From the NCBI GenBank assembly GCA_046350055.1, contig JAXMBC010000001.1:744001-808000 (forward strand): 64,000 nt of DNA. The letters run 5' to 3'. The stretch's first letter is position 1. The number at the start of each line of letters is the position of its first letter. The notes under the pieces are model-generated. The model saw nothing but the letters and a program-made list of their open reading frames with translations. It ran no database searches and was not told where the DNA came from. Source of the stretch: JAEUIE01 sp046350055 (GTDB lineage: Bacteria > Planctomycetota > Planctomycetia > Gemmatales > HRBIN36). Made by a program: the position numbers and the translations under genes. This document shows, piece after piece, positions 8,395 to 15,336 of this stretch.

Positions 8395-10749
8395 CTACTT
8401 CGCCCCCTTCGCCTCCAAATCAAACCGATCCAGGTTCATCACCTTGGTCCATGCAGCCACGAAGTCGTTGACGAACTTCTCCTTGCCGTCACTGCTGCCA
8501 TAGACTTCAGCGATGGCTCGCAGTTGGGAGTTGGAGCCGAAGACGAGATCGACGCGAGTGCCGGTCCACTTGACATCACCCGTCTTTCGATCCCTGGCTT
8601 CGAAGACGCCGTCCTCCTTCGCCTTCTGCCAATCGAGGTTCATGTCGAGCAGGTTGACGAAGAAGTCATTGCTCAGGGTGCCGGGCTTGGTAGTGAATAC
8701 ACCGTGCTTGGTGTGTCCGGTGTTGGCGTTGAGGGCTCGCAGGCCGCCGACGAGGACGGTCATCTCCGGGGCGCTCAGCTTCAGCTTGTGTGCCTTGTCC
8801 ACCAGCAGTTCCTCAGCCGAGAAGATCTGGCCAGCTTTCAGGTAGTTGCGGAAGCCATCAGCAGTCGGTTCGAGCACTGCAAACGATTCAACGTCCGTCA
8901 TTTCCTGGGTCGAATCCCCGCGACCGGGAGTGAACGGCACCTTCACATTGTGGCCGGCCTTTTTGGCTGCCTCTTCGACACCAGCACATCCGCCGAGAAC
9001 CAGCAGATCAGCCAGTGAGACCTTCTTGCCACCGGCAGCGCTCGCGTTGAATTCCTGTTGAATCTTCTCGAGAGCCTGTACCACCTTGCCCGTATCAGCG
9101 TTTGCTTCCCAATCCTTCTGCGGAGCCAGCCGCAGGCGAGCGCCATTGGCACCACCGCGACAATCGGTCCCGCGGAACGTGGAAGCGGAGGCCCAGGCTG
9201 TCGAGACCAGATCGGATACGGATAATCCCGTAGCCAGAATCTTGCTCTTGAGCGAAGCGACATCCTGCTCGTCGATAAGCGGGTGCTTCACTTCGGGAAT
9301 GGGGTCTTGCCAGAGCTGTGCTGGAGGTACCGTTGGCCCCAGTAGACGGGAGACAGGTCCCATATCGCGGTGCGTCAACTTGTACCAGGCCTTGCTGAAC
9401 GCCTCGGCGAATTCCTTCGGGTTCTTGTGGAAGCGTTCGCTGATCTTCCTGTACGCTGGATCCATCTTCAGCGCGAGATCAGTGGTGAACATGATTGGTG
9501 CATGGTTCTTGTTCTTATCGTGGGCATCGGGTACGGTTTCCTTGCCCTTGCCATCCTTGGGAATCCACTGCTGGGCGCCTGCGGGGCTTTTCGTCAGTTC
9601 CCATTCGTAGGCGAACAGGTTCTCGAAGTACCAGTTCGACCACTTGGTGGGGGTCGGCGTCCAGGCCCCTTCCAGTCCACTGGTGATGGTGTCGCCACCC
9701 TTGCCCTTGCCGAACTTGTTCTTCCAGCCGAGGCCCTGCAGTTCGATGGGTGCCGCTTCGGGTTCGGGGCCAACGTTCTCAGGGTTGCCCGCACCGTGAG
9801 CCTTGCCGAAGGTGTGGCCACCGGCGATGAGGGCGACGGTTTCCTCGTCGTTCATAGCCATACGGCCGAAGGTCTCGCGGATGTCACGCGCGGCAGCGAG
9901 GGGATCCGGCTTGCCGTTGGGGCCTTCGGGGTTCACATAGATGAGGCCCATCTGCACAGCAGCCAGCGGGTTCTGCAGTTTGCGATCACCCGTGTATCGT
10001 TTGTCATCGAGCCACTTGCCTTCGGGGCCCCAGTAGATGTCTTCCTGCGGTTCCCAGACATCTTCACGACCACCAGCAAAGCCGAAGGTCTTGAACCCCA
10101 TCGATTCCAGGGCAACGTTGCCCGTGAGGATCATGAGGTCAGCCCAAGACAATTTATTGCCATACTTCTGCTTGATGGGCCACAGCAGGCGACGGGCCTT
10201 GTCAAGGTTGCCGTTGTCGGGCCAGCTGTTGAGCGGTGCAAAACGCTGGGTGCCATAACGAGCACCACCCCGGCCATCCTGCACACGATAGGTGCCAGCA
10301 CTGTGCCAGGCCATACGGATGAAGAACGGGCCATAGTGGCCGTAGTCAGCAGGCCACCATTCCTGGGAATCAGTCATCAGGGCGGTCAGGTCTTTCTTCA
10401 CCGCTTCGAGGTCAAGCTTCTTGAACTCTTCAGCATAGTTGAAGGCCTGCCCCATGGGATTGCCAGCGGGGGAATTCTGATGGAGAATCTTGAGGTTGAG
10501 CTGATTGGGCCACCACTCGCGGTTGGTGTAACCATCGACCGCAGTAGTGCCACCACGCTGGGGAGCGCTGGGCGTAGCCTTGGCACTGATCATCTGTCCG
10601 GTTACCGGGCACCGGGCCCCGGCAGCCATGTCCCCATGCCCACTTGGCTTGGGCGTGCTGGGGGGCTGGGCCTGCATGGTAGTAGCCACGCACAAGGCCG
10701 CGACTCCAGCTAACAAGCTAGCCAGGGTGGTCTTCTTCAAACGATTCAT
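8395..10749 (-). CDS. katG: Catalase-peroxidase KatG with signal peptide
   Basis: Bifunctional heme catalase-peroxidase that removes hydrogen peroxide, 784 residues. The distal Arg145-Trp148-His149 are seen in RMAWHSAG. Tyr271 (IYVNPEGP) and Met297 (RMAMND) fit the family Trp-Tyr-Met adduct spacing, and proximal His312 is seen in AGGHTFGKAHG. The peroxidase domain is duplicated; the C-terminal copy starts near residue 480. Unlike cytoplasmic KatG it begins with a signal peptide (MNRLKKTTLASLLAGVAALC, cleavage probably after MQA), so it likely acts in the periplasm, as KatP-type enzymes do. The start has AGGAGG at 10758-10763. It is divergent from an OxyR-type regulator with an operator between them, and ends in a strong terminator. 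Confidence 0.97.
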   Translation of the reverse strand: MNRLKKTTLASLLAGVAALCVATTMQAQPPSTPKPSGHGDMAAGARCPVTGQMISAKATPSAPQRGGTTAVDGYTNREWWPNQLNLKILHQNSPAGNPMGQAFNYAEEFKKLDLEAVKKDLTALMTDSQEWWPADYGHYGPFFIRMAWHSAGTYRVQDGRGGARYGTQRFAPLNSWPDNGNLDKARRLLWPIKQKYGNKLSWADLMILTGNVALESMGFKTFGFAGGREDVWEPQEDIYWGPEGKWLDDKRYTGDRKLQNPLAAVQMGLIYVNPEGPNGKPDPLAAARDIRETFGRMAMNDEETVALIAGGHTFGKAHGAGNPENVGPEPEAAPIELQGLGWKNKFGKGKGGDTITSGLEGAWTPTPTKWSNWYFENLFAYEWELTKSPAGAQQWIPKDGKGKETVPDAHDKNKNHAPIMFTTDLALKMDPAYRKISERFHKNPKEFAEAFSKAWYKLTHRDMGPVSRLLGPTVPPAQLWQDPIPEVKHPLIDEQDVASLKSKILATGLSVSDLVSTAWASASTFRGTDCRGGANGARLRLAPQKDWEANADTGKVVQALEKIQQEFNASAAGGKKVSLADLLVLGGCAGVEEAAKKAGHNVKVPFTPGRGDSTQEMTDVESFAVLEPTADGFRNYLKAGQIFSAEELLVDKAHKLKLSAPEMTVLVGGLRALNANTGHTKHGVFTTKPGTLSNDFFVNLLDMNLDWQKAKEDGVFEARDRKTGDVKWTGTRVDLVFGSNSQLRAIAEVYGSSDGKEKFVNDFVAAWTKVMNLDRFDLEAKGAK

Positions 10750-10790
10750 AACCGACTCCTCCTAGGAGAGAAACAGTCTGCTGCATAGCT

Positions 10791-10819
10791 AGAATAGGCA
10801 CCACTTGCCATAGGACAAA
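10791..10819 (-). promoter_or_regulatory. Predicted katG promoter
   Basis: On the minus strand, -35 TTTGTC (10819-10814) and -10 TATTCT (10796-10791) are separated by exactly 17 nt. Both are imperfect matches to the vegetative consensus. The -35 abuts the OxyR-like site, which is where an activator of the OxyR type usually contacts RNA polymerase. It lies about 42 nt upstream of the katG ATG, leaving room for the AGGAGG ribosome site. Confidence 0.5.
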
Positions 10820-10855
10820 TACTTGTTGTCAATACAATCGATAGGCAGGGACTAT
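10819..10855. promoter_or_regulatory. OxyR operator between katG and oxyR
   Basis: On the plus strand four tetrads lie at an exact 11-bp period: ATAC (10819), CAAT (10830), ATAG (10841) and CTAT (10852). The established OxyR consensus is ATAG-N7-CTAT-N7-ATAG-N7-CTAT, so 14 of 16 defined bases match. It overlaps the predicted katG -35 by one base and lies 120 bp upstream of the regulator start, fitting activation of katG and possible autoregulation. Spacing and matches are seen; function is inferred. Confidence 0.75.
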
Positions 10856-10866
10856 GGATGTGAAGA

Positions 10867-10973
10867 GCCGGAAGACAGGAGCAAGAAGCCAGAAGCTGAC
10901 TGATGGCCGCAACGCTTCTGCAAACAAGTCCCCATTCTTTGTCTTCTTCTGAAATCTGGTTACTGGCTCCTGG
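10867..10973. repeat. Heptad-type inverted repeat in the oxyR leader
   Basis: An arm of 7-nt-like units (GGAGCAAGAAGCCAGAAG, near 10878-10895) is mirrored by CTGGTTACTGGCTCCTGG near 10956-10973, just before the oxyR ATG. The pairing is imperfect. Similar arms occur near 13,970, 39,250, 42,740 and 55,850. As the second arm abuts the start codon it could mask ribosome binding (inference). Confidence 0.5.
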
Positions 10974-10974
10974 T

Positions 10975-11850
10975 ATGGAACTTCATCAACTCCGTTACTT
11001 CACGAAAGTGGCTGAACTCGGCAACTTCACACATGCAGCCAAGGCGTGTCATGTGTCGCAACCGTCGCTGAGTTCGCAGATTGCGAAACTGGAACGAGAG
11101 CTCGGTCAGCCTCTGTTTGAACGACAGGTACGCGGTGCCCGGCTCACCGACGCGGGCCAACGGTTCAAAGAACGGGTGGATCAGATTCTCCACCTGCTTG
11201 AAGATGCACGGGAGTGTGTGCAGGACGAAGGCGATGCCGGGCGTCTGACCATCGCAGCCATTCCCACCATCGCTCCTTACCTGTTACCACAACTTCTAGC
11301 AGATTTCGCCCACCAGCATCCTCATGCTGAAATCGAAGTACGAGAGGAGACTACCGAGTCCAGCATTAAGCTCTGTATGGAAGGCGATGCTGATCTCGCA
11401 TTATTCGCGCTCCCCATCGAGCAGAATCAACTGGAGGTACAACCACTGTTCGAGGAGGAACTGCTGGCCGTGCTTCCTGCTCATCATCCTCTGGCAAAGA
11501 GGAAAAAAATCACCGTCGAACTGTTAGCCGAGCAGCCGTTTGTCCTGCTTCACGAAGCACACTGCCTGACAGACCACACCCGCGGCTTCTGCAGCAGGCA
11601 CTTGTTCTCACCCATCACTACTGCCCGCACCCATCAACTCACCACGGTACAGGAACTCGTTCGCCTGGGGCATGGCATCTCGCTGATTCCCGAAATGGCT
11701 GCCAGGCTGGATAACCACCCGGAGCGTGTCTATCGCCGGTTCACCGGAACGATCCCGTGCCGCACCATCGCGATCGGCTGGAACCGGTTGCGGTACCAGA
11801 CCAAGCTGTTCAAGATCTTTGTGCAGCATTTGAAGCGAAATGCCAGATAA
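10975..11850 (+). CDS. oxyR: LysR-family peroxide sensor, OxyR-type
   Basis: LysR-type regulator of 291 residues. The winged-helix DNA-binding domain is at residues 1-60 (MELHQLRYFTKVAELGNFTH, SQPSLSSQIAKLE) and the periplasmic-binding-like effector domain at about 90-291. Cys197 and Cys206 sit in EAHCLTDHTRGFC, the same context and nine-residue spacing as the redox Cys199/Cys208 pair of E. coli OxyR, so peroxide sensing by disulfide formation is a strong inference. The ATG at 10975 is preferred because it starts at the conserved MELHQLRYF; an in-frame upstream ATG at 10903 would add 24 unrelated residues. Divergent from katG with a near-consensus operator between them. Confidence 0.9.
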   Translation: MELHQLRYFTKVAELGNFTHAAKACHVSQPSLSSQIAKLERELGQPLFERQVRGARLTDAGQRFKERVDQILHLLEDARECVQDEGDAGRLTIAAIPTIAPYLLPQLLADFAHQHPHAEIEVREETTESSIKLCMEGDADLALFALPIEQNQLEVQPLFEEELLAVLPAHHPLAKRKKITVELLAEQPFVLLHEAHCLTDHTRGFCSRHLFSPITTARTHQLTTVQELVRLGHGISLIPEMAARLDNHPERVYRRFTGTIPCRTIAIGWNRLRYQTKLFKIFVQHLKRNAR

Positions 11851-11951
11851 CGGTCAGGTCTTGCATTCAGCGATGATTCCTGCCACGATGCATGGGCGTC
11901 AGCTTGCTGTTGCAGGGTGATGGTACCTCAACCGAGAAAACGTGTTGTGAC

Positions 11952-12440
11952 ATGTTTCGAGATTACATCATACTCTCTGCAATGGATCGTGTGAGTCGCT
12001 GGCTGCTGGTATTCCTGTTCAACCTGTCCATACCTCTCCTCTTTGGCCTGAGTGCAGTAGAAGGCCATGCAGTCTGGGGCTTGTGGCTCACAGTTGCCGG
12101 ATTAGCAATCGTGACAAGCCTCATCGTGTGGTGGCTTCCCTTCATTGGTACTGCATGGTTCTGGGGTGGTGTCTTGTTTGCTGTGATCCAGTTCCTGCCC
12201 TTCCTCCATATCGCTATTGGCTCGATGGCAGTCTCCTATGCTAAACAACTGGAACCCGTGCAGACCGAGTACAGCAACTTGACGCTACTTCAAAGTGGCG
12301 GCCTTGCGACCTTGCTGACCGGTGGTCTCTTACTCATTTGCTCGCTTTGCTCCGGTATCATCCTGCTGCTACTATGCACGCTGCTACACTCCAAGTACGA
12401 TGGAATAAATGACCGACGAAGAACTACTCCTGGCCGATGA
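11952..12440 (+). CDS. Hypothetical membrane protein
   Basis: Not recognised. The 162-residue product has four hydrophobic segments (about residues 15-34, 41-60, 66-92 and 126-152) with short polar links and a basic end (NDRRRTTPGR). Its last 32 bp overlap the start of the RluD-like gene in another frame, which suggests translational coupling if the gene is real. No good ribosome site is visible; in-frame ATGs at 11892 and 11982 are alternatives. The composition of membrane helices supports a real gene, the start is uncertain. Confidence 0.55.
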   Translation: MFRDYIILSAMDRVSRWLLVFLFNLSIPLLFGLSAVEGHAVWGLWLTVAGLAIVTSLIVWWLPFIGTAWFWGGVLFAVIQFLPFLHIAIGSMAVSYAKQLEPVQTEYSNLTLLQSGGLATLLTGGLLLICSLCSGIILLLLCTLLHSKYDGINDRRRTTPGR

Positions 12441-13515
12441 CGAAGGTATCCTCGAAGACCCGCCTCTCGAAACTCCTGAAGGCCCTGTCTTTGCGCCCCG
12501 CCCTGTCCACGAAATGACGGTCCCCGGCGTCCGCAACCAGGTCTACGGCCGGCTTGATCACTACCTCGTTGCCAGCTTTCCAGGCCATAGCCGGTCTGCT
12601 TTCAAGGAAGCCATTGATCAAAACCTGGCCCTCGTCAACGGCAAGCCTGTCAAAGCCAGCTATAAAGTGAGGGCTGGCGACGCCATCAGCGTGACCCTGC
12701 CTGTCACCCCGCACCTTCTGCCGCAGCCGGAGAACATCCCTCTCGAGATCATCCTGGAAGATGAATACCTGGCGGTAGTGAACAAGCCGGCTAATATGGT
12801 CGTCCACCCGGCCAAGGGCAACTGGTCCGGCACCCTCGTCAACGCCCTGCGCTACCACTTCCAGCATCTTTCCGGCATCAATGGCGACTATCGCCCCGGG
12901 ATCGTCCACCGCCTCGACCGCGATACCACCGGCGTCATTCTCATTGCCAAGCAGGAACGGGCTCATCGCATCCTGGGCATGCAATTCGAAGAACGCAAGG
13001 TCTACAAGGAATACCATGCCCTGTGCCAGGGAGTACTCGAACGTGACAGCGACTATGTCGAAAAACCCATTGGCCACGATGTACGCGACCGTACCAGGAT
13101 GGCAGTGTTCCATGAAGTGGACGAAGCCCGCGACATCAAGCCTGCCTGCACCTTTTACGAAGTGATCGAACGATACCAGGGCTACTGCTATGTGAAGGCC
13201 TACCCCAAGACAGGCCGCACCCACCAGATTCGCGTCCACCTGGGACACCTCGGCTGCCCTATACTCGCCGACAAGGCCTACAGTGGCCAGTCACAACTGC
13301 TCCTCTCGCATCTCAATCCCGCCATCGGCCCAGACCAGGATGAAATCCTCCTCACCCGGCAGGCGCTGCATGCCCACAAGCTCCGTTTTCAGCATCCCAT
13401 CCATGGCCACTGGGTGGAAGTCGTAGCTCCGCTGCCACCAGAGATGCTTCGCACTCGTGAGATGCTCCAACTCCATCGCACCTTCTCGAAGAACAACAAA
13501 CGCGCAGTAAGATGA
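12409..13515 (+). CDS. RluA-family 23S rRNA pseudouridine synthase (RluD-like)
   Basis: Converts specific uridines in large-subunit rRNA to pseudouridine. The 368-residue protein has an N-terminal S4 RNA-binding domain (GRLDHYLVASFPGHSR and VNGKPVKASYKVRAGD, about 46-97). The catalytic domain holds the signature GIVHRLDRDTTGVI with catalytic Asp170, and later GRTHQIRVHLGHLGCPILAD. The domain order and HRLD-type motif are those of RluD, which modifies helix 69; exact target not provable here. An acidic N-terminal extension of about 40 residues precedes S4. It overlaps the upstream membrane-protein gene by 32 bp. Confidence 0.92.
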   Translation: MTDEELLLADDEGILEDPPLETPEGPVFAPRPVHEMTVPGVRNQVYGRLDHYLVASFPGHSRSAFKEAIDQNLALVNGKPVKASYKVRAGDAISVTLPVTPHLLPQPENIPLEIILEDEYLAVVNKPANMVVHPAKGNWSGTLVNALRYHFQHLSGINGDYRPGIVHRLDRDTTGVILIAKQERAHRILGMQFEERKVYKEYHALCQGVLERDSDYVEKPIGHDVRDRTRMAVFHEVDEARDIKPACTFYEVIERYQGYCYVKAYPKTGRTHQIRVHLGHLGCPILADKAYSGQSQLLLSHLNPAIGPDQDEILLTRQALHAHKLRFQHPIHGHWVEVVAPLPPEMLRTREMLQLHRTFSKNNKRAVR

Positions 13516-13546
13516 ATGGACTTAGTCTTAACCCCCGAGGTGTCTG

Positions 13547-13969
13547 ATGAAATCGATGTTTACCAGTGCAGCTTTGCTTCTCCTCTGTCTCGCCTCAGTG
13601 GCCGATGACAAGAAAGCCGATTCCTACGATGGCACCTGGGTGCCCACGAAGGTTATGATGGGTGGCCAGGCACTGCCCGACGAGATGATGAAAGAAGTCA
13701 AACTCACGGTCAAAGGAAATTCCTATGAAGTAGCCTTCGGCGGGCAGGTCCAGAAGGGGTCGCTCACGTTCGACAACAAGACTACCCCCAAACGCCTGAA
13801 GATCGAAAGCAAAGAGGGTCCAGATGCCGGCAAAACTCTCTCCTGCATCCATGAGAGCAAGGGTGATGAATGGACCATCTGCTACCAGGAAGGAAACGAG
13901 TACCCCAAGGAGTTCAAGTCGCCCGAAGGCACCACGACACTGCTCATTACGTACAAGAAGGCGAAGTAG
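13547..13969 (+). CDS. TIGR03067 domain secreted protein
   Basis: 140-residue protein with a signal peptide (MKSMFTSAALLLLCLASVA). The body contains the planctomycete TIGR03067 pattern: DGTWVPTKVMMGGQALP, then KLTVKGNSYEV, KIESKEGPDAGKT and WTICYQEG, which suggests a small beta-barrel of lipocalin-like shape. Function unknown; many paralogues are usual in this phylum. It is 31 bp after the RluD-like gene. Its stop codon TAG (13967-13969) falls at the start of a heptad-type inverted repeat. Confidence 0.85.
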   Translation: MKSMFTSAALLLLCLASVADDKKADSYDGTWVPTKVMMGGQALPDEMMKEVKLTVKGNSYEVAFGGQVQKGSLTFDNKTTPKRLKIESKEGPDAGKTLSCIHESKGDEWTICYQEGNEYPKEFKSPEGTTTLLITYKKAK

Positions 13970-14050
13970 TTTGTAAGTAGCAAGTAGCCAGTAGGGTGTT
14001 CTATTCATCCCCTGTATCTACTTGCTACTATCTTCTTGCTACTTGCTCCT
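13967..14050. repeat. Heptad-type inverted repeat
   Basis: Arm 1 consists of repeated GTAGCAA/GTAGCCA-like units (about 13970-13995); arm 2 (about 14017-14046) is built of the complementary TACTTGCTACT and TTGCTACTTGC. The first units include the stop codon of the TIGR03067 gene. Position suggests a transcript-end hairpin, but there is no clean T-tract. Confidence 0.5.
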
Positions 14051-14063
14051 TCACACAGGACAT

Positions 14064-14414
14064 ATGAAGATGGTTCCGATCAGCCCGGAAAAGCGCCTGC
14101 AACGCATCCGGGCGATGTCGTCTCTGGAACTGCTGGATCGCGTTACCGTGCTGCGAGATGGTATGGACACGGACGCGATGGAATTGTTCCATGCTGAATT
14201 AGCCCGTCGTGGCGTAGGGCCTGATGAAATCGGTGCACATCTCCGCGACATGCGTTTCAAGATAGTACAACATCCCGATGGCTTGCCCGCGGTGTGTCAT
14301 GCCTGTGGCCGAGCTGCGGTGATGGCAAGAACCGAATGGCACCGACTCCTTGGCCTCGTGCCTTTGTTTCAGCGTAAGCGGTACTGGTGCGAGGAGCATG
14401 CGCCTGCATCTTGA
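14064..14414 (+). CDS. Small protein with possible zinc-binding C-terminus
   Basis: Not recognised; 116 residues. The N-terminal half is helical and charged (EKRLQRIRAMSSLELLDRV, ELFHAELARRGVGPDEIG). The C-terminal half has CHACG at about 76-80 and WCEEHA near the end, so a Cys2-Cys/His zinc site is possible. The ATG at 14064 has AGGA 6 nt upstream; an in-frame ATG at 14022 would place the heptad repeat in the coding region and is less likely. Convergent with the next gene, with a composite palindromic element filling the gap. Confidence 0.65.
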   Translation: MKMVPISPEKRLQRIRAMSSLELLDRVTVLRDGMDTDAMELFHAELARRGVGPDEIGAHLRDMRFKIVQHPDGLPAVCHACGRAAVMARTEWHRLLGLVPLFQRKRYWCEEHAPAS

Positions 14415-14421
14415 TGTCTGG

Positions 14422-14570
14422 TTCTCCCCCTTACCGAAGGGGGAGCTCGAGGGGGTTTCATCGGGCGAAGTCAGTGCGTCGTTCGAATGCCAGGGTGAGT
14501 GTTTCGCAAGAGCGCAGGCCCTTGCATACTGCTACCCCACCCGGCCTCCCCTTCGAAAGGGGAGGAGAAG
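14422..14570. repeat. Composite palindromic element, copy 1 (about 150 bp)
   Basis: The left end is the palindrome CTCCCCCTT-accg-AAGGGGGAG (14424-14445), followed by GAGGGGGTTT. The right end is TGCTACCCCACCC followed by CTCCCCTTCGAAAGGGGAG (from 14531). The interior shares GTGARTGT, AGCGCA and TTGCA with copy 2 at 57565-57712, which lies in the opposite orientation. Two convergent genes flank it exactly. No protein is encoded; a non-autonomous mobile repeat is the likely nature. Confidence 0.75.
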
Positions 14571-14575
14571 TTCCT

Positions 14576-15253
14576 CTAAAACATAAACGCCAGATACCAC
14601 ACAAAAAGCACCGTGCTCATGCTCACGAAACTCAACAGCATTGCAGCATAGAGAGGAATCAACGCCCCGGCTGGGTTGCGTTGCGTTTGTATGTCGGCCA
14701 GCTTCTCCCGCAGTTGGGCTTCCACCTTGTCCCACAGCGTGGCATCGCCTCGCCAACTCACCGTCACACAATAGAGCGATGGCGTCGACTCCAGTTCCAG
14801 GACCAGTTGCTGACCCGCGAAGGCCAGGCAGCCGGGCGTCATCTGAAATGGCACGCCGAGTCCTTCAAAGACAGGCCGGGCCAGGGTCGCAAAGACAGCG
14901 GGATCAATGTTGTAAATCACCAGGCTTTGCCGACGGCCCCGGATCCACCACCAGCCACACAGGAGTATGAAGAGCACATAGAGGGCATACACCAGAAAGT
15001 AACGCCCCTCGCCGCCGGTGGCATAGCGGGCGATGAGCCAGGTGGGCGGCCCCAGAAACAGCAAACCCGATAATGCCACAAAGAGCAGCATCGCATCGGT
15101 CTTGCCCGACAGCAGCATGGGCTGTTTCTTGCGACCTACTTCAAATCCCAGCCAGAGCAGGTAGATCGTCAAAGGCAACAGGATCATCGCCCACTCAAAG
15201 AGTGCAGGCGTGATCCGTGTCAGCAACTCCGTGGTATAGTCGATCCACTCCAT
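14576..15253 (-). CDS. Hypothetical membrane protein
   Basis: Not recognised; 225 residues with hydrophobic segments near 15-37, 52-77, 86-103 and 200-222. The soluble part between the third and fourth (about 105-195) contains VIYNIDPAVFATLARPVFEGL and a Trp/Asp-rich end (SWRGDATLWDKVEAQL). It therefore looks like a membrane-anchored cytoplasmic domain of unknown role. A GTAGACGCGG repeat lies just upstream and a composite repeat just downstream. It is transcribed in the same direction as nuoMN but separated by 83 bp, so it could be read with them. Confidence 0.7.
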   Translation of the reverse strand: MEWIDYTTELLTRITPALFEWAMILLPLTIYLLWLGFEVGRKKQPMLLSGKTDAMLLFVALSGLLFLGPPTWLIARYATGGEGRYFLVYALYVLFILLCGWWWIRGRRQSLVIYNIDPAVFATLARPVFEGLGVPFQMTPGCLAFAGQQLVLELESTPSLYCVTVSWRGDATLWDKVEAQLREKLADIQTQRNPAGALIPLYAAMLLSFVSMSTVLFVWYLAFMF

Positions 15254-15274
15254 GCCACCATCTTATAGACGTAT

Positions 15275-15298
15275 AGTAGACGCGGCGTCCCGTCGCGA
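15275..15298. repeat. GTAGACGCGG palindrome, degenerate copy
   Basis: AGTAGACGCGGCGTCCCGTCGCG is a decayed form of the palindrome seen intact at 47880-47902. It lies between the nuoN stop and the start of the hypothetical membrane gene. Confidence 0.55.
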
Positions 15299-15336
15299 AT
15301 GCAATACCGAGCAGTGTTGGTTTGCAGATGAACTAC

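Noticed and set aside
9370..10713. 447-residue open frame antisense to katG
   Set aside because: Shadow of the katG codons; no motifs and the opposite frame contains every KatG active-site residue.
10903..10974. Upstream start extending the OxyR-type protein by 24 residues
   Set aside because: The added residues are unlike any LysR N-terminus and cover the heptad repeat; the conserved domain begins at the ATG at 10975.
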